A stretch of 64,000 nucleotides of DNA from NCBI RefSeq assembly GCF_902459465.1, contig NC_047078.1:2713691-2777690 (forward strand), read 5' to 3'. Of this stretch, positions 40,830 through 52,400 are shown one piece after another (position 1 is the first letter of the stretch; every line of letters starts with the position of its first letter). Source of the DNA: Asterias rubens (lineage: Eukaryota; Echinodermata; Asteroidea; Forcipulatida; Asteriidae). The translations under genes were made by a program, and so were the position numbers. The notes below the pieces were generated by a model. That model searched no databases. It was not told the origin of the DNA and saw nothing but the letters and a program-made list of their open reading frames with translations.

Positions 40830-43800
40830 AATTCAATAAAAATCCTGGACTTAATACAAGTGGTTTTTTGCAGTTTTCGATCAAAACTTTAAAAAAAAAT
40901 CCCGAACCTTGTGGATTTTTTCATTTTTTGGCCCAACCTGGATAAAACCGCTGGACTTTTTTCAGTTTTTGACCCAAATTTGATAAAAATGCTGGACCTT
41001 TTTTCAATTTTTGGCCCAAATTTATAAAAATGCTTGACTTACCCCTTGTTGATTTTTCAGTTTTTGACCCAAATTCAATAAAAATGCTGGACTTACCCCT
41101 TGTGGATTTTTCAGTTTTTGGCCCTAGTTCGATAAAAATGCTGGACTTACCCCCTTGTGGATTTTTCAGTTTTTTTTGCCAAATTTCGATAAAAATGCTG
41201 GACTTACCCCTTGTTGATTTTTCAGTTTTTTGCCCAAATTCAATAAAAATGCTGGACTTACCCCTTGTGAGTTTTTCAAACTTTGGCCCAATTTTGATAA
41301 AAATTACCCTTTTGAGTTTTTAAATTTTTGGCCCAAATTTTGATAAAAATACTGGACTTACCCCTTGTGAGTTTTTCAGTTTTGTGCCAAAATTTGATAA
41401 AAATGCTGGGCTTACCCTTTGTGAGTTTTTCAGTTTTGTGCCTAAATTTGATAAAAATGCTGGACTTACTTACCCCTTGTGAGTTTTTCAATTTTTGGCC
41501 ATAATTCGATAAAAATGCTGGACTTACCCCTTGTGGATTTTTCAGTTTTTTGCCCAAATTCGATGAAAATGCTGGACTTACCCCTTGTGAGTTTTTCAAT
41601 TTTTTTTCAATTTTTGGCCATAATTCGATAAAAATGCTGGACTTACCCCTTGTGAGTTTTTCAATTTTTAGCTCAAATTCAATAAAAATGCGTGACTTAC
41701 CCCTTGTGAGTTTTTCAATTTTTTGCCCAAATTTGATAAAAATGCTGGACTAACCCCTTGTGAGTTTTTCAGTTTTGTGCCCAAATTTGATAAAAATGCT
41801 GGACTTACCCCTTGTGAGTTTTTCAATTTTTAGCTCAAATTCAATAAAAATGCGTGACTTACCCCTTGTGAGTTTTTCAATTTTTTGCCCAAATTTGATA
41901 AAACTGCTGGACTTACGTCTTGTGAGTTTTTCAGTTTTGTGCCCAAATTTGATAAAAATGCTGGACTTACCCCTTGTGAGTTTTTCAATTTTTGGCCCAA
42001 ATTCGATAAAAATGCTGGACTTACCCCTTATGAGTTTTTCAATTTTTAGCTCAAATTCAATAAAAATGCGTGACTTACCCCTTGTGAGTTTTTCAATTTT
42101 TTGCCCAAATTTGATAAAACTGCTGGACTTACGTCTTGTGAGTTTTTCAGTTTTGTGCCCAAATTTGATAAAAATGCTGGACTTACCCCTTGTGAGTTTT
42201 TCAATTTTTGGCCCAAATTCGATAAAAATGCTGGACTTACCCCTTATGAGTTTTTCAATTTTTTGCCCAAATTTGATAAAACTGCTGGACTTACCCCTTG
42301 TTGATTTTTCAGTTTTTTTGCCCAAATTCGATGAAAATGCTGGACTTACCCCTTGTGAGTTTTTCAATTTTTGGCTCAAATTCAATAAAATGCGTGACTT
42401 ACCCCTAGTGAGTTTTTCAATTTTTTGCCCAAATTCAATAAAAATGCGTGACTTACCCCTTGTGAGTTTTTCAATTTTTTGCCAAAATTTGATAAAACTG
42501 CTGGACTTACCCCTTGTGGATTTTTCAGTTTTTTGCCCAAATTCGATGAAAATGCTGGACTTACCCCTTGTGAGTTTTTCAATTTTTGGCTCAAATTAAA
42601 AAAAAAAAAAGTGACTTACCCCTTGTGAGTTTTGGCTCAAATTCAATAAAACTGCTGGACTTACCCCTTGTGGATTTTTCAGTTTTTTGCCCAAATTTGA
42701 TAAAACTGCTGGACTTACCCCTTGTGAGTTTTTCAATTTTTTGCCCAAACTTGATAAAACTGCTGGACTAACCCCTAGTGAGTTTTTCAATTTTTGGCTC
42801 AAATTCAATAAAAATGCTGGACTTACCCCTTGTGAGTTTTTCAATTTTTGGCCCAAACTCGATAAAAATAATGGACTTACCCCTTGTGAGTTTTTAAAGA
42901 ATTTTTGGCTCAAACTCAATAAAAATGCTGGACTTACCCCTTGTGAGTTTTTCAATTTTTAGCTCAAATTCAATAAAAATGCGTGACTTACCCCTTGTGA
43001 GTTTTTCAATTTTTTGCCCAAATTTGATAAAACTGCTGGACTTACGTCTTGTGAGTTTTTCAGTTTTGTGCCCAAATTTGATAAAAATGCTGGACTTACC
43101 CCTTGTGAGTTTTTCAATTTTTGGCCCAAATTCGATAAAAATGCTGGACTTACCCCTTATGAGTTTTTCAATTTTTTGCCCAAATTTGATAAAACTGCTG
43201 GACTTACCCCTTGTTGATTTTTCAGTTTTTTTGCCCAAATTCGATGAAAATGCTGGACTTACCCCTTGTGAGTTTTTCAATTTTTGGCTCAAATTCAATA
43301 AAAATGCGTGACTTACCCCTAGTGAGTTTTTCAATTTTTTGCCCAAATTCAATAAAAATGCGTGACTTACCCCTTGTGAGTTTTTCAATTTTTTGCCAAA
43401 ATTTGATAAAACTGCTGGACTTACCCCTTGTGGATTTTTCAGTTTTTTGCCCAAATTCGATGAAAATGCTGGACTTACCCCTTGTGAGTTTTTCAATTTT
43501 TGGCTCAAATTAAAAAAAAAAAAAGTGACTTACCCCTTGTGAGTTTTGGCTCAAATTCAATAAAACTGCTGGACTTACCCCTTGTGGATTTTTCAGTTTT
43601 TTGCCCAAATTTGATAAAACTGCTGGACTTACCCCTTGTGAGTTTTTCAATTTTTTGCCCAAACTTGATAAAACTGCTGGACTAACCCCTAGTGAGTTTT
43701 TCAATTTTTGGCTCAAATTCAATAAAAATGCTGGACTTACCCCTTGTGAGTTTTTCAATTTTTGGCCCAAACTCGATAAAAATAATGGACTTACCCCTTG

Positions 43801-43860
43801 TGAGTTTTTTTAGAATTTTTGGCTCAAAATTTAATAAAAATGCTGGACTTACCCCTTTTA
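40830..43860. repeat. 54-bp minisatellite, roughly 50 units, with higher-order structure
   Basis: The unit consensus reads ATGCTGGACTTACCCCTTGT then GAGTTTTTCAATTTTTGG then CCCAAATTCGATAAAA (54 bp, 18 codons). Because the period is a multiple of three, long open frames appear on both strands; these are not genes. Landmarks such as the A-run near 42598 and 43512, and AATAATGG at 42867 and 43781, are exactly 914 bp apart, showing a large secondary duplication. Units with ACGTCTTG occur at 41914, 42131 and 43044. On the minus strand nearly every unit carries GGGGTAAGTCC. Confidence 0.97.
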
Positions 43861-44616
43861 AAAAAGAAATTTATAAATAAATAGTAAACTTGCAGGTACA
43901 ACCATGTGTAAATCTCTTAGGGTGATTTTAATAGTCAATGATTTCTTTAGTTACATAATACAAAAGACAAAGACCATACTAATTTCTTTATAATTTAATT
44001 TTGACGGCAGTCTAGAAAAAGTTATTCCTTTAAAAAAAAAGCTCTTAGTATATACTGATGATAAGTAGTTCTTGTCTTACATTGCATTTAAATGTACATT
44101 TACCATAGCATGTTCTTATATATTTACTTAATTGATGATTACTCGCCAGATAAGTGCAGTTTTTTTTCACTAAAAAGAAAATTTTCTGATTTTCCTCTCA
44201 AGTTATTTTTTGTCTTTAAATGTATCATAGCATGATCTTATACAGTTAAAAATTTTACCCATTTATTCAAGATGATTTAAAATTAAAGCAATATACATTC
44301 TATGTAAGTAAATTTCAAACTTAATGTAATCTTGACGGAAATATTGCATAAAAATGTATAGTTGAACCAATGCTCAAATATCGAGCTGCTGTGCTTCAAT
44401 CTTACAGTTTTTTAAGTTTAAACGCTTTTAAATGTAAATATGTGCGCTGGAGTAGAACATATTAAACCATTTAATGCTAACATTTGACATAAAGAATGAC
44501 AATACAATTTAATAGCAATTGCGATCATTGTTGTCTCTTAACTCTTGTTTTGTATTTAGTCCACCGAAAACATTCATTCCTCTTGGCATACTAATCACAT
44601 AAGAAAGCACATTTAG
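43861..44616. other. AT-rich intergenic spacer
   Basis: No gene, RNA or repeat structure recognised between the minisatellite and the next MITE. Confidence 0.5.
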
Positions 44617-45001
44617 TTAAAGGCAGTGGACACTATTGGCAATTACTCAAAATAATTATTAGCATAAAACCTTACTTGGTGACGAGTAATGGGAGAGGTT
44701 GATGGTATAAAACATTGTGAGAAACGGCTCCCTCTGAAGTGACACAGTTTTCAAGAAAGAAGTAATTTTCCACGAATTTGATTTCAAGACCTCAAGTTTA
44801 GAATTTGAGGTCTCGAAATCAAGCATCTGAAAGCACACAACTTCGTGTGACAAGGGTGTTTTTTCTTTCATCATTATCTCGCATTTCGACGACCAATTGA
44901 GCTCAAATTTTCACAGGGTTGTTATTTTATGCATAATGTTGAGATACACAAAGTGAGAAGAATGGTCTTTGACAATTACCAATAGTGTCCAGTGTCTTGA
45001 A
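44617..45001 (+). mobile_element. TTAA MITE, family A
   Basis: TTAAAGGCAGTGGACACTAT to ATAGTGTCCAGTGTCTTGA. Central GACCTCA/TGAGGTC palindrome present. Confidence 0.9.
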
Positions 45002-45551
45002 AGAGCTGTTGCCCTCGTAGTCAAAAACAGTAATCGCAAGCAACGAATTCAGGTAATAAAAGGTTAATCACACTTTAGTTGCCATGGATCCGCTAATCAG
45101 AATAGAAGATATAAGCTCTCCTGAAGATGTACAAGTTCTAAAACAGTGTGTGTCATATTTTTCATAAAACAATTCAAATACTGTTCATCAGGCCTATACG
45201 TTAAGTAACGCTGATAAATTCTAATGAACAATATTATTCCTAAGTATAATTTACAACAGATTCAGATATTGCAGACACACAGCAATGGGACACAACAAAA
45301 TTGCAACCATGTAGATAAAACAAATAATTTAATCAAAAATACAAACACAATTTAGACATTTACCAGTTTATGAGGTTTAGACATTTGAAACTTTATAATA
45401 CTGCTTTTAATGATGTAGTCCATATCGAACTACTACCAGCTGCTTTTAAACAGGAATGTAACATGATTAAATGATAAAAACACAACCATAAAATATGACG
45501 TAGGAGGTAAATATATCTTTCCGTCATTGTGGCGCCATCAGCATTAATAGA

Positions 45552-45881
45552 TGTTTAGAGTCACTGGACACTATTGGTAATTTAAAATAATTGTTAGCAT
45601 AAAAGCTTGCTTGGTAATGACCAATGGAAAGCTGTCTGAAGTAAATTAGTTTTTGAGAAAGAGGTATCATTTCTAACTCAAATGGTAAAAAACTTCAGCT
45701 GAAGCCTTTTATTAGGCATCTGAAAGCACACAAACACTGACAAATAATGTGCAACAAGGGTTTTCATGCAACTTCAAATTCACAAATTTGTTGTTGTACG
45801 TATGCATACATGTACAATGAGATACATCAAGTGAGAGTTCTAGTCTTTGAAAATTACCAAAGGTGTCCAGTGCCTTTAAAT
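45552..45881 (+). mobile_element. TTAA MITE, family A, diverged
   Basis: TTAGAGTCACTGGACACTAT to AGGTGTCCAGTGCCTTTAA. Centre AAACTTCAGCTGAAGC, a different short palindrome. Its TTTATT near 45707 would read AATAAA for the minus-strand ABC gene. Confidence 0.75.
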
Positions 45882-46339
45882 CAGCATAACATGTTAGTTA
45901 CAAGAACAAAACAATGAACATACCTTGAAATCTAGAAGGGCAAATCGGTGAGACAGACCATTGAGGGAGAAAACTGAGGTTGGTCAAACTGCCCGTGGGG
46001 AAAGCTGCACTGGAACTGTGAAGTCACGCAACAACTAAACATCAAGTCAAAGCAGGCATGGCATGCCGTCGATGGTACTGCAAACCACCGAAAACCGAGA
46101 TTACAGCAACCTATGAAGCATGTGATTCTACCGTCCACAAGTGTAGAATTCCTTGGTTGCTTGGTAAAACGTTGTATTAGGAATGTTGTGCATTCTGCTG
46201 TATCATCAAGGCTCCCAGTGGATGATACCCATGCTTATCTACATCATGTAGCCCTGTTTCAGCCCTAGGAGTAGCTGGCAACACACCCCTGGTGGCAGTC
46301 AAGTGTAGCCCTCACCTTGAAGACATTACTGTCGATCAT
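45882..46339. other. 3' flank of the ABC gene
   Basis: Directly downstream of the ABC stop codon (46340) on the minus strand, so probably 3' UTR. No strong poly(A) signal seen within it. Confidence 0.4.
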
Positions 46340-46446
46340 CTATTTACTGAGACGTAAAAACCCTGCAGACATAAACAGGAACAGCACCGTCCAGGAGAGT
46401 GTGATGACGTAGCCAATCCACACCTCAAAGTGCTCCAGACCCCATC
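46340..46446 (-). CDS. ABC exon 19: last helix and stop
   Basis: Encodes [16 protein letters not shown], the final hydrophobic helix and FLRLSK before TAG. Confidence 0.92.
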
Positions 46447-49400
46447 CTGTACAGGAAGATAAAAAGGGGGAAAAAATGTTCGACAGATGGAGGAGGAGGG
46501 GTAAAGTTATAGTCGGTAGGCCTTGGACAATACTGTTTACCGAAAGTGTCCAATGGCTTTAAGGGTACAAGTGTCATGACCGATATTTGAGCCCACACTC
46601 CTGCTGATTAACTCCTGCTGGGAACAGTGAACTAGACCGCTAAGCCACGACATGTAAGATACTTGAAAAGAAAATGCAGATTGTTCAAGTTGGGGGCGGG
46701 GGGGGGGGGGGGGGGGGCGGCATCGGTAAGGATCAAGATGTCTCACCTTTACTCAGAACGCCTCTTAAGCCCTCATTGGCGAAGGTTTGTGGCAGACAAA
46801 TACTGATGTAATAAAGTACGTCGGGCATCGATTGAATCGGCCAAATGATACCTGGTTATGTCAAAACAAAATGAAAAATAAAGCCAATTATCAAAAATCT
46901 AAACTTGCTCAGTAAAAAATCTTTTCTAAATTTTGAATGCTTCTGGTGGTAGTTTGGAGGCCACAGTTCTGAAATTTGCATTGCAGGAAAGATCCATTAA
47001 GGCCAGAATAATACATCCTTTTCGTCTTCACCAACTCACACCTGTTATCTCTATGTAATTCCTTTTTAAACAGTGGACTCAAATCTTTTATTCAAAACAT
47101 GTAGTGCTGCTGACTGCCTGGGCAGATTAATCATCCATTAGTTTAATGACCCAATTGTGACAATACCAACACACTCACACTCACTGCAAAAGATGAATAG
47201 TTTACGAGTTTTGGTGGCTTACTTTTTAATTTTTTTATGGAGCTTAAACTTACCGCTTAAGAGTAGTGTTGGATAGAAGAATCCCTGAGTTAGTTGCATG
47301 ACAGTCACCTCCGTGCTACAGACTGATGAAGCAAAGAGGCCGAATGCCTGGCCGCAAAGTCCCTGAAGGAAACACATCAAGGCAACTAGGAACAGACTAC
47401 CCTCGTTTGGAATCTGTGAAAGAACAGCAAATCAAAATAATAATAAAAAGAAGAAGAAGAAAAAGTTCTTGTATAGTGCATTTCACAGTAACGTCTTAAT
47501 AATATTCCTTTAATCTTTCTCAGCTCCTTGTGGAGTATTAAAGGCACTGTACACATTTGGTAAATTGTCAAATACCAGTTTTCTAACTTGGTGTATCCCC
47601 CATATGCATAAAGTAACAAGCCTGTGAAAATTTGGGCTCAATCGGTCATCGAAGTTGCAAGAAAATGATGAAAGAAAAATCACCCTTATTGGCAAATTTG
47701 TGTGCTTTCAGATAGGAATAAAAGACTTCTAGCTAGAAGTCTTTTATTATTTTACTGAGAAATTACCTCTTTCTCAAAAACTATGTTACTTCAGAGGGAG
47801 TCGTTTCCCACAATGTTTTATACTATCAGCAGCTCTCCAATGCTCGTTACCAAGTCAGTTTTTAAGTTAATATTTTGTTTTGAGTAATTACCAAACGCGT
47901 ACCTTCCCTTTAAGCCCTGGGCTACCATGGTTTTTTTTAATTTAAACACAATATCAACCTCTTCCCTCGCATGTACCCGTGTGACAAAAAGCAGATAAGC
48001 ATCTTGCCCAAGGACACAAGTTCCATGACCAGGATGGAACCCACACTCCGATGACTTAACCACCAGAATCTAAATTTAATGCTTTAAACCACTCGGCCAT
48101 GACACCCTACTAAATAAATCAGCATTACCTTGACTAAAAAAAAAATGATGACCCTACTTTTAAGCCTTTTTCTGACCCATTGGTCATCAGGCATGAGCTT
48201 GACAAATTTATGACATCCTTTTCTGACCTAAAAACTGCCAAAGTCATGCATGTGAATCACTGAGCTATCAACATTGTTAAAAAACAAACTTACACTGAAA
48301 ACTCCAAGTACAAAAACAAGAACGATGACGCTCTGTAGGATTGTGAGCGTACCCTGGACTAATACATGAGACAGCATCACTTCAGTTGCACTCACACCTG
48401 GGGGAGAACAAATAATTTAAAATAGAAAATAACATTGCACTTGTAAATATATCTTAGGCCAAGTAAAAAAAGAAACATGTTTAGCGTCCCCGCCCGCTTC
48501 CTTTTTACAGGCCGCCTCCTTTTTTATTTTATTTTATTTTTTATTTTGTTATGTACATTTTTTTTTTTTTTTTTTTTAGTAGGGTTATTTTAAATGATCT
48601 CAGCAAAAACAATCTGAATGTCTTGTCTGAATGCCTCGACTAAATTGTTTCATTTATGTTTTGTGTATTTCAGCAGTAGGAAAAACAATGGATATTTGAC
48701 ATTTTAACAAAGAATGGCGGCCATCTTGAAATAAAAAATAATAAATAAAAAGCCCCTCTTCCTCCTTTTTTTGAATAACCCGGACGTGAAACATGTTTTG
48801 TTTTTTTACTCGGCCTTATACATCTACCCTCTTAAGGCTGAGTCACACTGCAGCGATAACCAAAACGATAATGATCACGACGCAAAGAAAACGCATTGTA
48901 TTGGTTAAATTGCTCCATGCAGAATATGCGTAGGCTCATTCAACCAATAGAATGCGTTCTCTTTGCGTTGTGATCATTATCGCTTTCGTTATCGCTGCAG
49001 TTAACTCGGCCTTAACCCCCCCCCCATTGTCTCCTGCAATGCTCATTCCTTTCTTTTTCTGTGGGTTTTCTGCCTCTCTCTATATTCATGTTTTTTCCAA
49101 TCGACTGCTTCTGTTACACCAGAATATATGTTCATGTTTGTTGTGTTGTCAGTTAGTCTTCGAGAAAGACTCTGCTAGGGTTGAAACGTCAGGCGTTTTT
49201 GTAGATATGCCAAGCACTTACCTGCCACCCAACTCCTGTCTAGTAATCCTTCTTTTCTTTCAATCACCAAAGACAATGCTGTAATTCCCATGGCCAAGAA
49301 AAACACAATTCTGAAAAGCAGCAAAAATAACAATCAAACTAATCTTTGTCTTCTTTAGAGGCTATAAAGTTGTTTCAAAATGTTTAAAGGCATAGAAAGA

Positions 49401-52400
49401 ATACACTGAAAGCAAGGTGAGGTCAGATGCTGTGTACAACCCATAAATGTTGATGAGTAGATTAAGTAATACTCTGAGATAAAGAGGGGGGAGGGGCCTT
49501 AAACAAAAGTGCTCTCTGCATCACCTGAAACATTTTGAACATTTAGAGAGCCTTTAATTTCCCTCCAAAATAAAGGACAAACCTGTGTGACATGTTCCCC
49601 CAACACCATCATGTGTTAAGCACTGGGTTCTTTCTGGAGTCCTATGGAAAATCCACAGGAATACATGTACTCCTCAGATGGGATTAAGCTCACAACCTTT
49701 GCCATTCTAGAGCTTGCCCGGTGAAAATGCGATTTTAACATCTGCTAAATGGAGAGTAATCAGTTGTGACCTGGAGCGTCACTAAGTTACAGACATGTGC
49801 GCTATATAAGAAGCCACAATTATTATTTTTTTTATTAATCAAGTCGATCAAGTCTTAGGACAAAAGAACCACAAAGTTCTTTTCTATTTACCCTTTATTT
49901 GTAATTAATTTTCTTTGTGACTTACGTTACTATAATGCCGGGTGCCAGGAAGTCTATGAACTTTGTCATTGAGCTGCCGTAGATGGGTTTCTCAAACTGC
50001 AGAAAGATGAAAATAGAATCACAACAAAGGGTACAAAGTGTTTGTGGATGAGCTGATTGGCTGCAAGCTGCTTGTGGCTGCTTCAGGGTCTCTTAACTCT
50101 TTGGTGCACATGGCGGTCGCTAGCGACCACCAAAACACGTCAAATTAGACTTTTAAAAATGGCAATAACTTAAAATTACAACCCCCATATATACCGCTTT
50201 CATTCGGTTGTTTAGAGCGATTATTGAGCTTTTGTTCAGTGTGATGTTCAATAGGGGATGCTAATGAAACATTTTGAGAAAAACACGGTTGAACATGTCC
50301 TTTTTTTTGTCTTTTCTTTTTTATCTGTGCACCAAAGGGTTAAGGGTTAAATATTGTTTTTTTTTTGTACATTTTAAGTATTCAAAATACTTACAATAAC
50401 TGGTATTTGAGCCACTGCTGGATCAGGTAAAAACTCTGCAGTCAGTTTCTGAAAAATAAAAGGAGTAAAAATGGAGTAGATTTTGTTGAAAGCTTGATTA
50501 TGAAAACAACTGAGTGTGAAAACAAGTTTAAAAGCACCACAAACAAACTTTTTTGTGAGTAAAACTCAAGGCTTCTTCATTCTTTAGTGAAAAGATGCCA
50601 GAGTAACAAGATTCCATTTTTCGTTAGAAAACTTAAATTCACAACATGTTCAAACCACTCTCTTTAAAAAGTAAATGCAATTTTAAAGAGTTTATCGCCT
50701 TACCTGAAATGCAAGCAGCATGTCCTGCTGCAGTGCTATGGCAATCTGGGAATCTGCAGAGCAAACAAATACAAGCTAATAATCAAAAATGAAAATTTTA
50801 TTTGGGCCTGTGGCCATTCCACTCTACGTGCCTGTATGGTAGCACAAAAAAAGAGGCATCAAGTCAATAGGGCTACTTACCCCCTCTCATTCTTCTTTGA
50901 TCTTGTGATACATGAAAGTCTTAAGCTTGGGCGATATCGATTTATTTTATTCACGATATATCGCGATATTCGATATAATTGCGATTAATGAAATTTGACA
51001 TCATCAGTCTTAAAACTCCAAGTAAAGTTGTAGAAGAGACAGTCCTAGCATAAGAGAGGTGTTCTAATGACCTATTCTTCTGGTTTTACTCCAAACCTAT
51101 GGGGTGCAAGATGTCTCAGCTAGCAAATACATCGCAATATTTAATCGATATATTGCGATCCATATTATCCATCCGATATCGAAATCGTGTCCAAATTAAT
51201 ATCGCGATATTCGATAATATCGTGATATCGCCCAAGCTTAGTATGTCTAACTGTATGCAGTTTATTAGTGTGACCATGTAAAAACATAATTAATTTGAAA
51301 TGCAATCGCATCAAATACTTGCATTTTGACACGTGCATACTTAGCATCCTACAAGCACCATACAACTCAAAGGTTTTTTAACAAGCGTGCATGCAAAGTT
51401 TTGGGAGCCAATCGGGGTTAGTGGCGAGAGATATCCATACGGTGCGCTGCCCATAGTAGCGAGGCTGCTACTTTCCATACTACGTGTTTATGAAAATTGG
51501 CCCACGAGAGTCAATTGTGAGAAGTTGGGGTTAAGGGTCAAGTTAAAATTGACTTACTTGTCATGTCCAGAGAGACATGGACCGAACCTCCATCGATGAT
51601 TTGAGCAGTGGCCTTTGACGGATCTTCAAATCTTTAAAATAATCAAGAAATTTTAGAATTTTTTATTTCCCATGTAGGCCTTGAATTTCATTCTTGAAGG
51701 GGCAAAGCAGTTTTCCTCTGATAATGGGCACTTTTAAATTTGTGCATGAACTTTGCAAAGGGCACCACAACAAAAGCACAGCGCACCTCAGCAATAGACC
51801 GATCCACTAAGCTCCGCCCCATTGCGTACTGACCAATTATAACGCAACGAAGGTCTGACACTAAGGTCCGACATGCATGCGCGTATCTTGGCGCACGCGA
51901 CAGAGTTGTGCAGAAAGGCATTGGAGATCCCCACGTGTTCTTGCTCACACGTGCGTCGTGGGCGGAGCCTACTGGATCGGTCTATTGCTGTCAGTGACGT
52001 GGGTTATTGCGAGGCCTGCTTTGTGTTGACAGTTTCTCAACCAAGCCATTTAACATCAACGGGAAGGGAATCGACAATGCCAACATTCCTGAAAGATAGC
52101 TCAATTGCGGGCCTAGGCATTAGTCCCTTAAACATCTAGTGCAGAAATTTGGCACTTGCACAGTAAGTGGAGAATGGTGATCGCAAATGCAGATTTTAGC
52201 GATGAGCCGAGCCATGAAAGTGTGCCTTGACCAGGAGGGTTTCTACCCATGGACAAAGTGTAAGTTGATAGCAGGATAGACTGGTACCTTGTTATGAGAT
52301 CTTTAGTGAAGTTTGCTCCAAATTCTATAATGCCCCAGTAGTCCCCATTCTTTGCTCCATCCATCGCCGTACTGAAGTTTGCAACTGGTACCTTGTGGCA

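Noticed and set aside
41760..42599. 279-codon open frame
   Set aside because: Product of a 54-bp tandem repeat whose period is divisible by three; frames are open on both strands and no start context or domain is present.
40830..43860. CRISPR-like regular array
   Set aside because: There are no unique spacers; the whole 54-bp unit repeats and the genome is animal.
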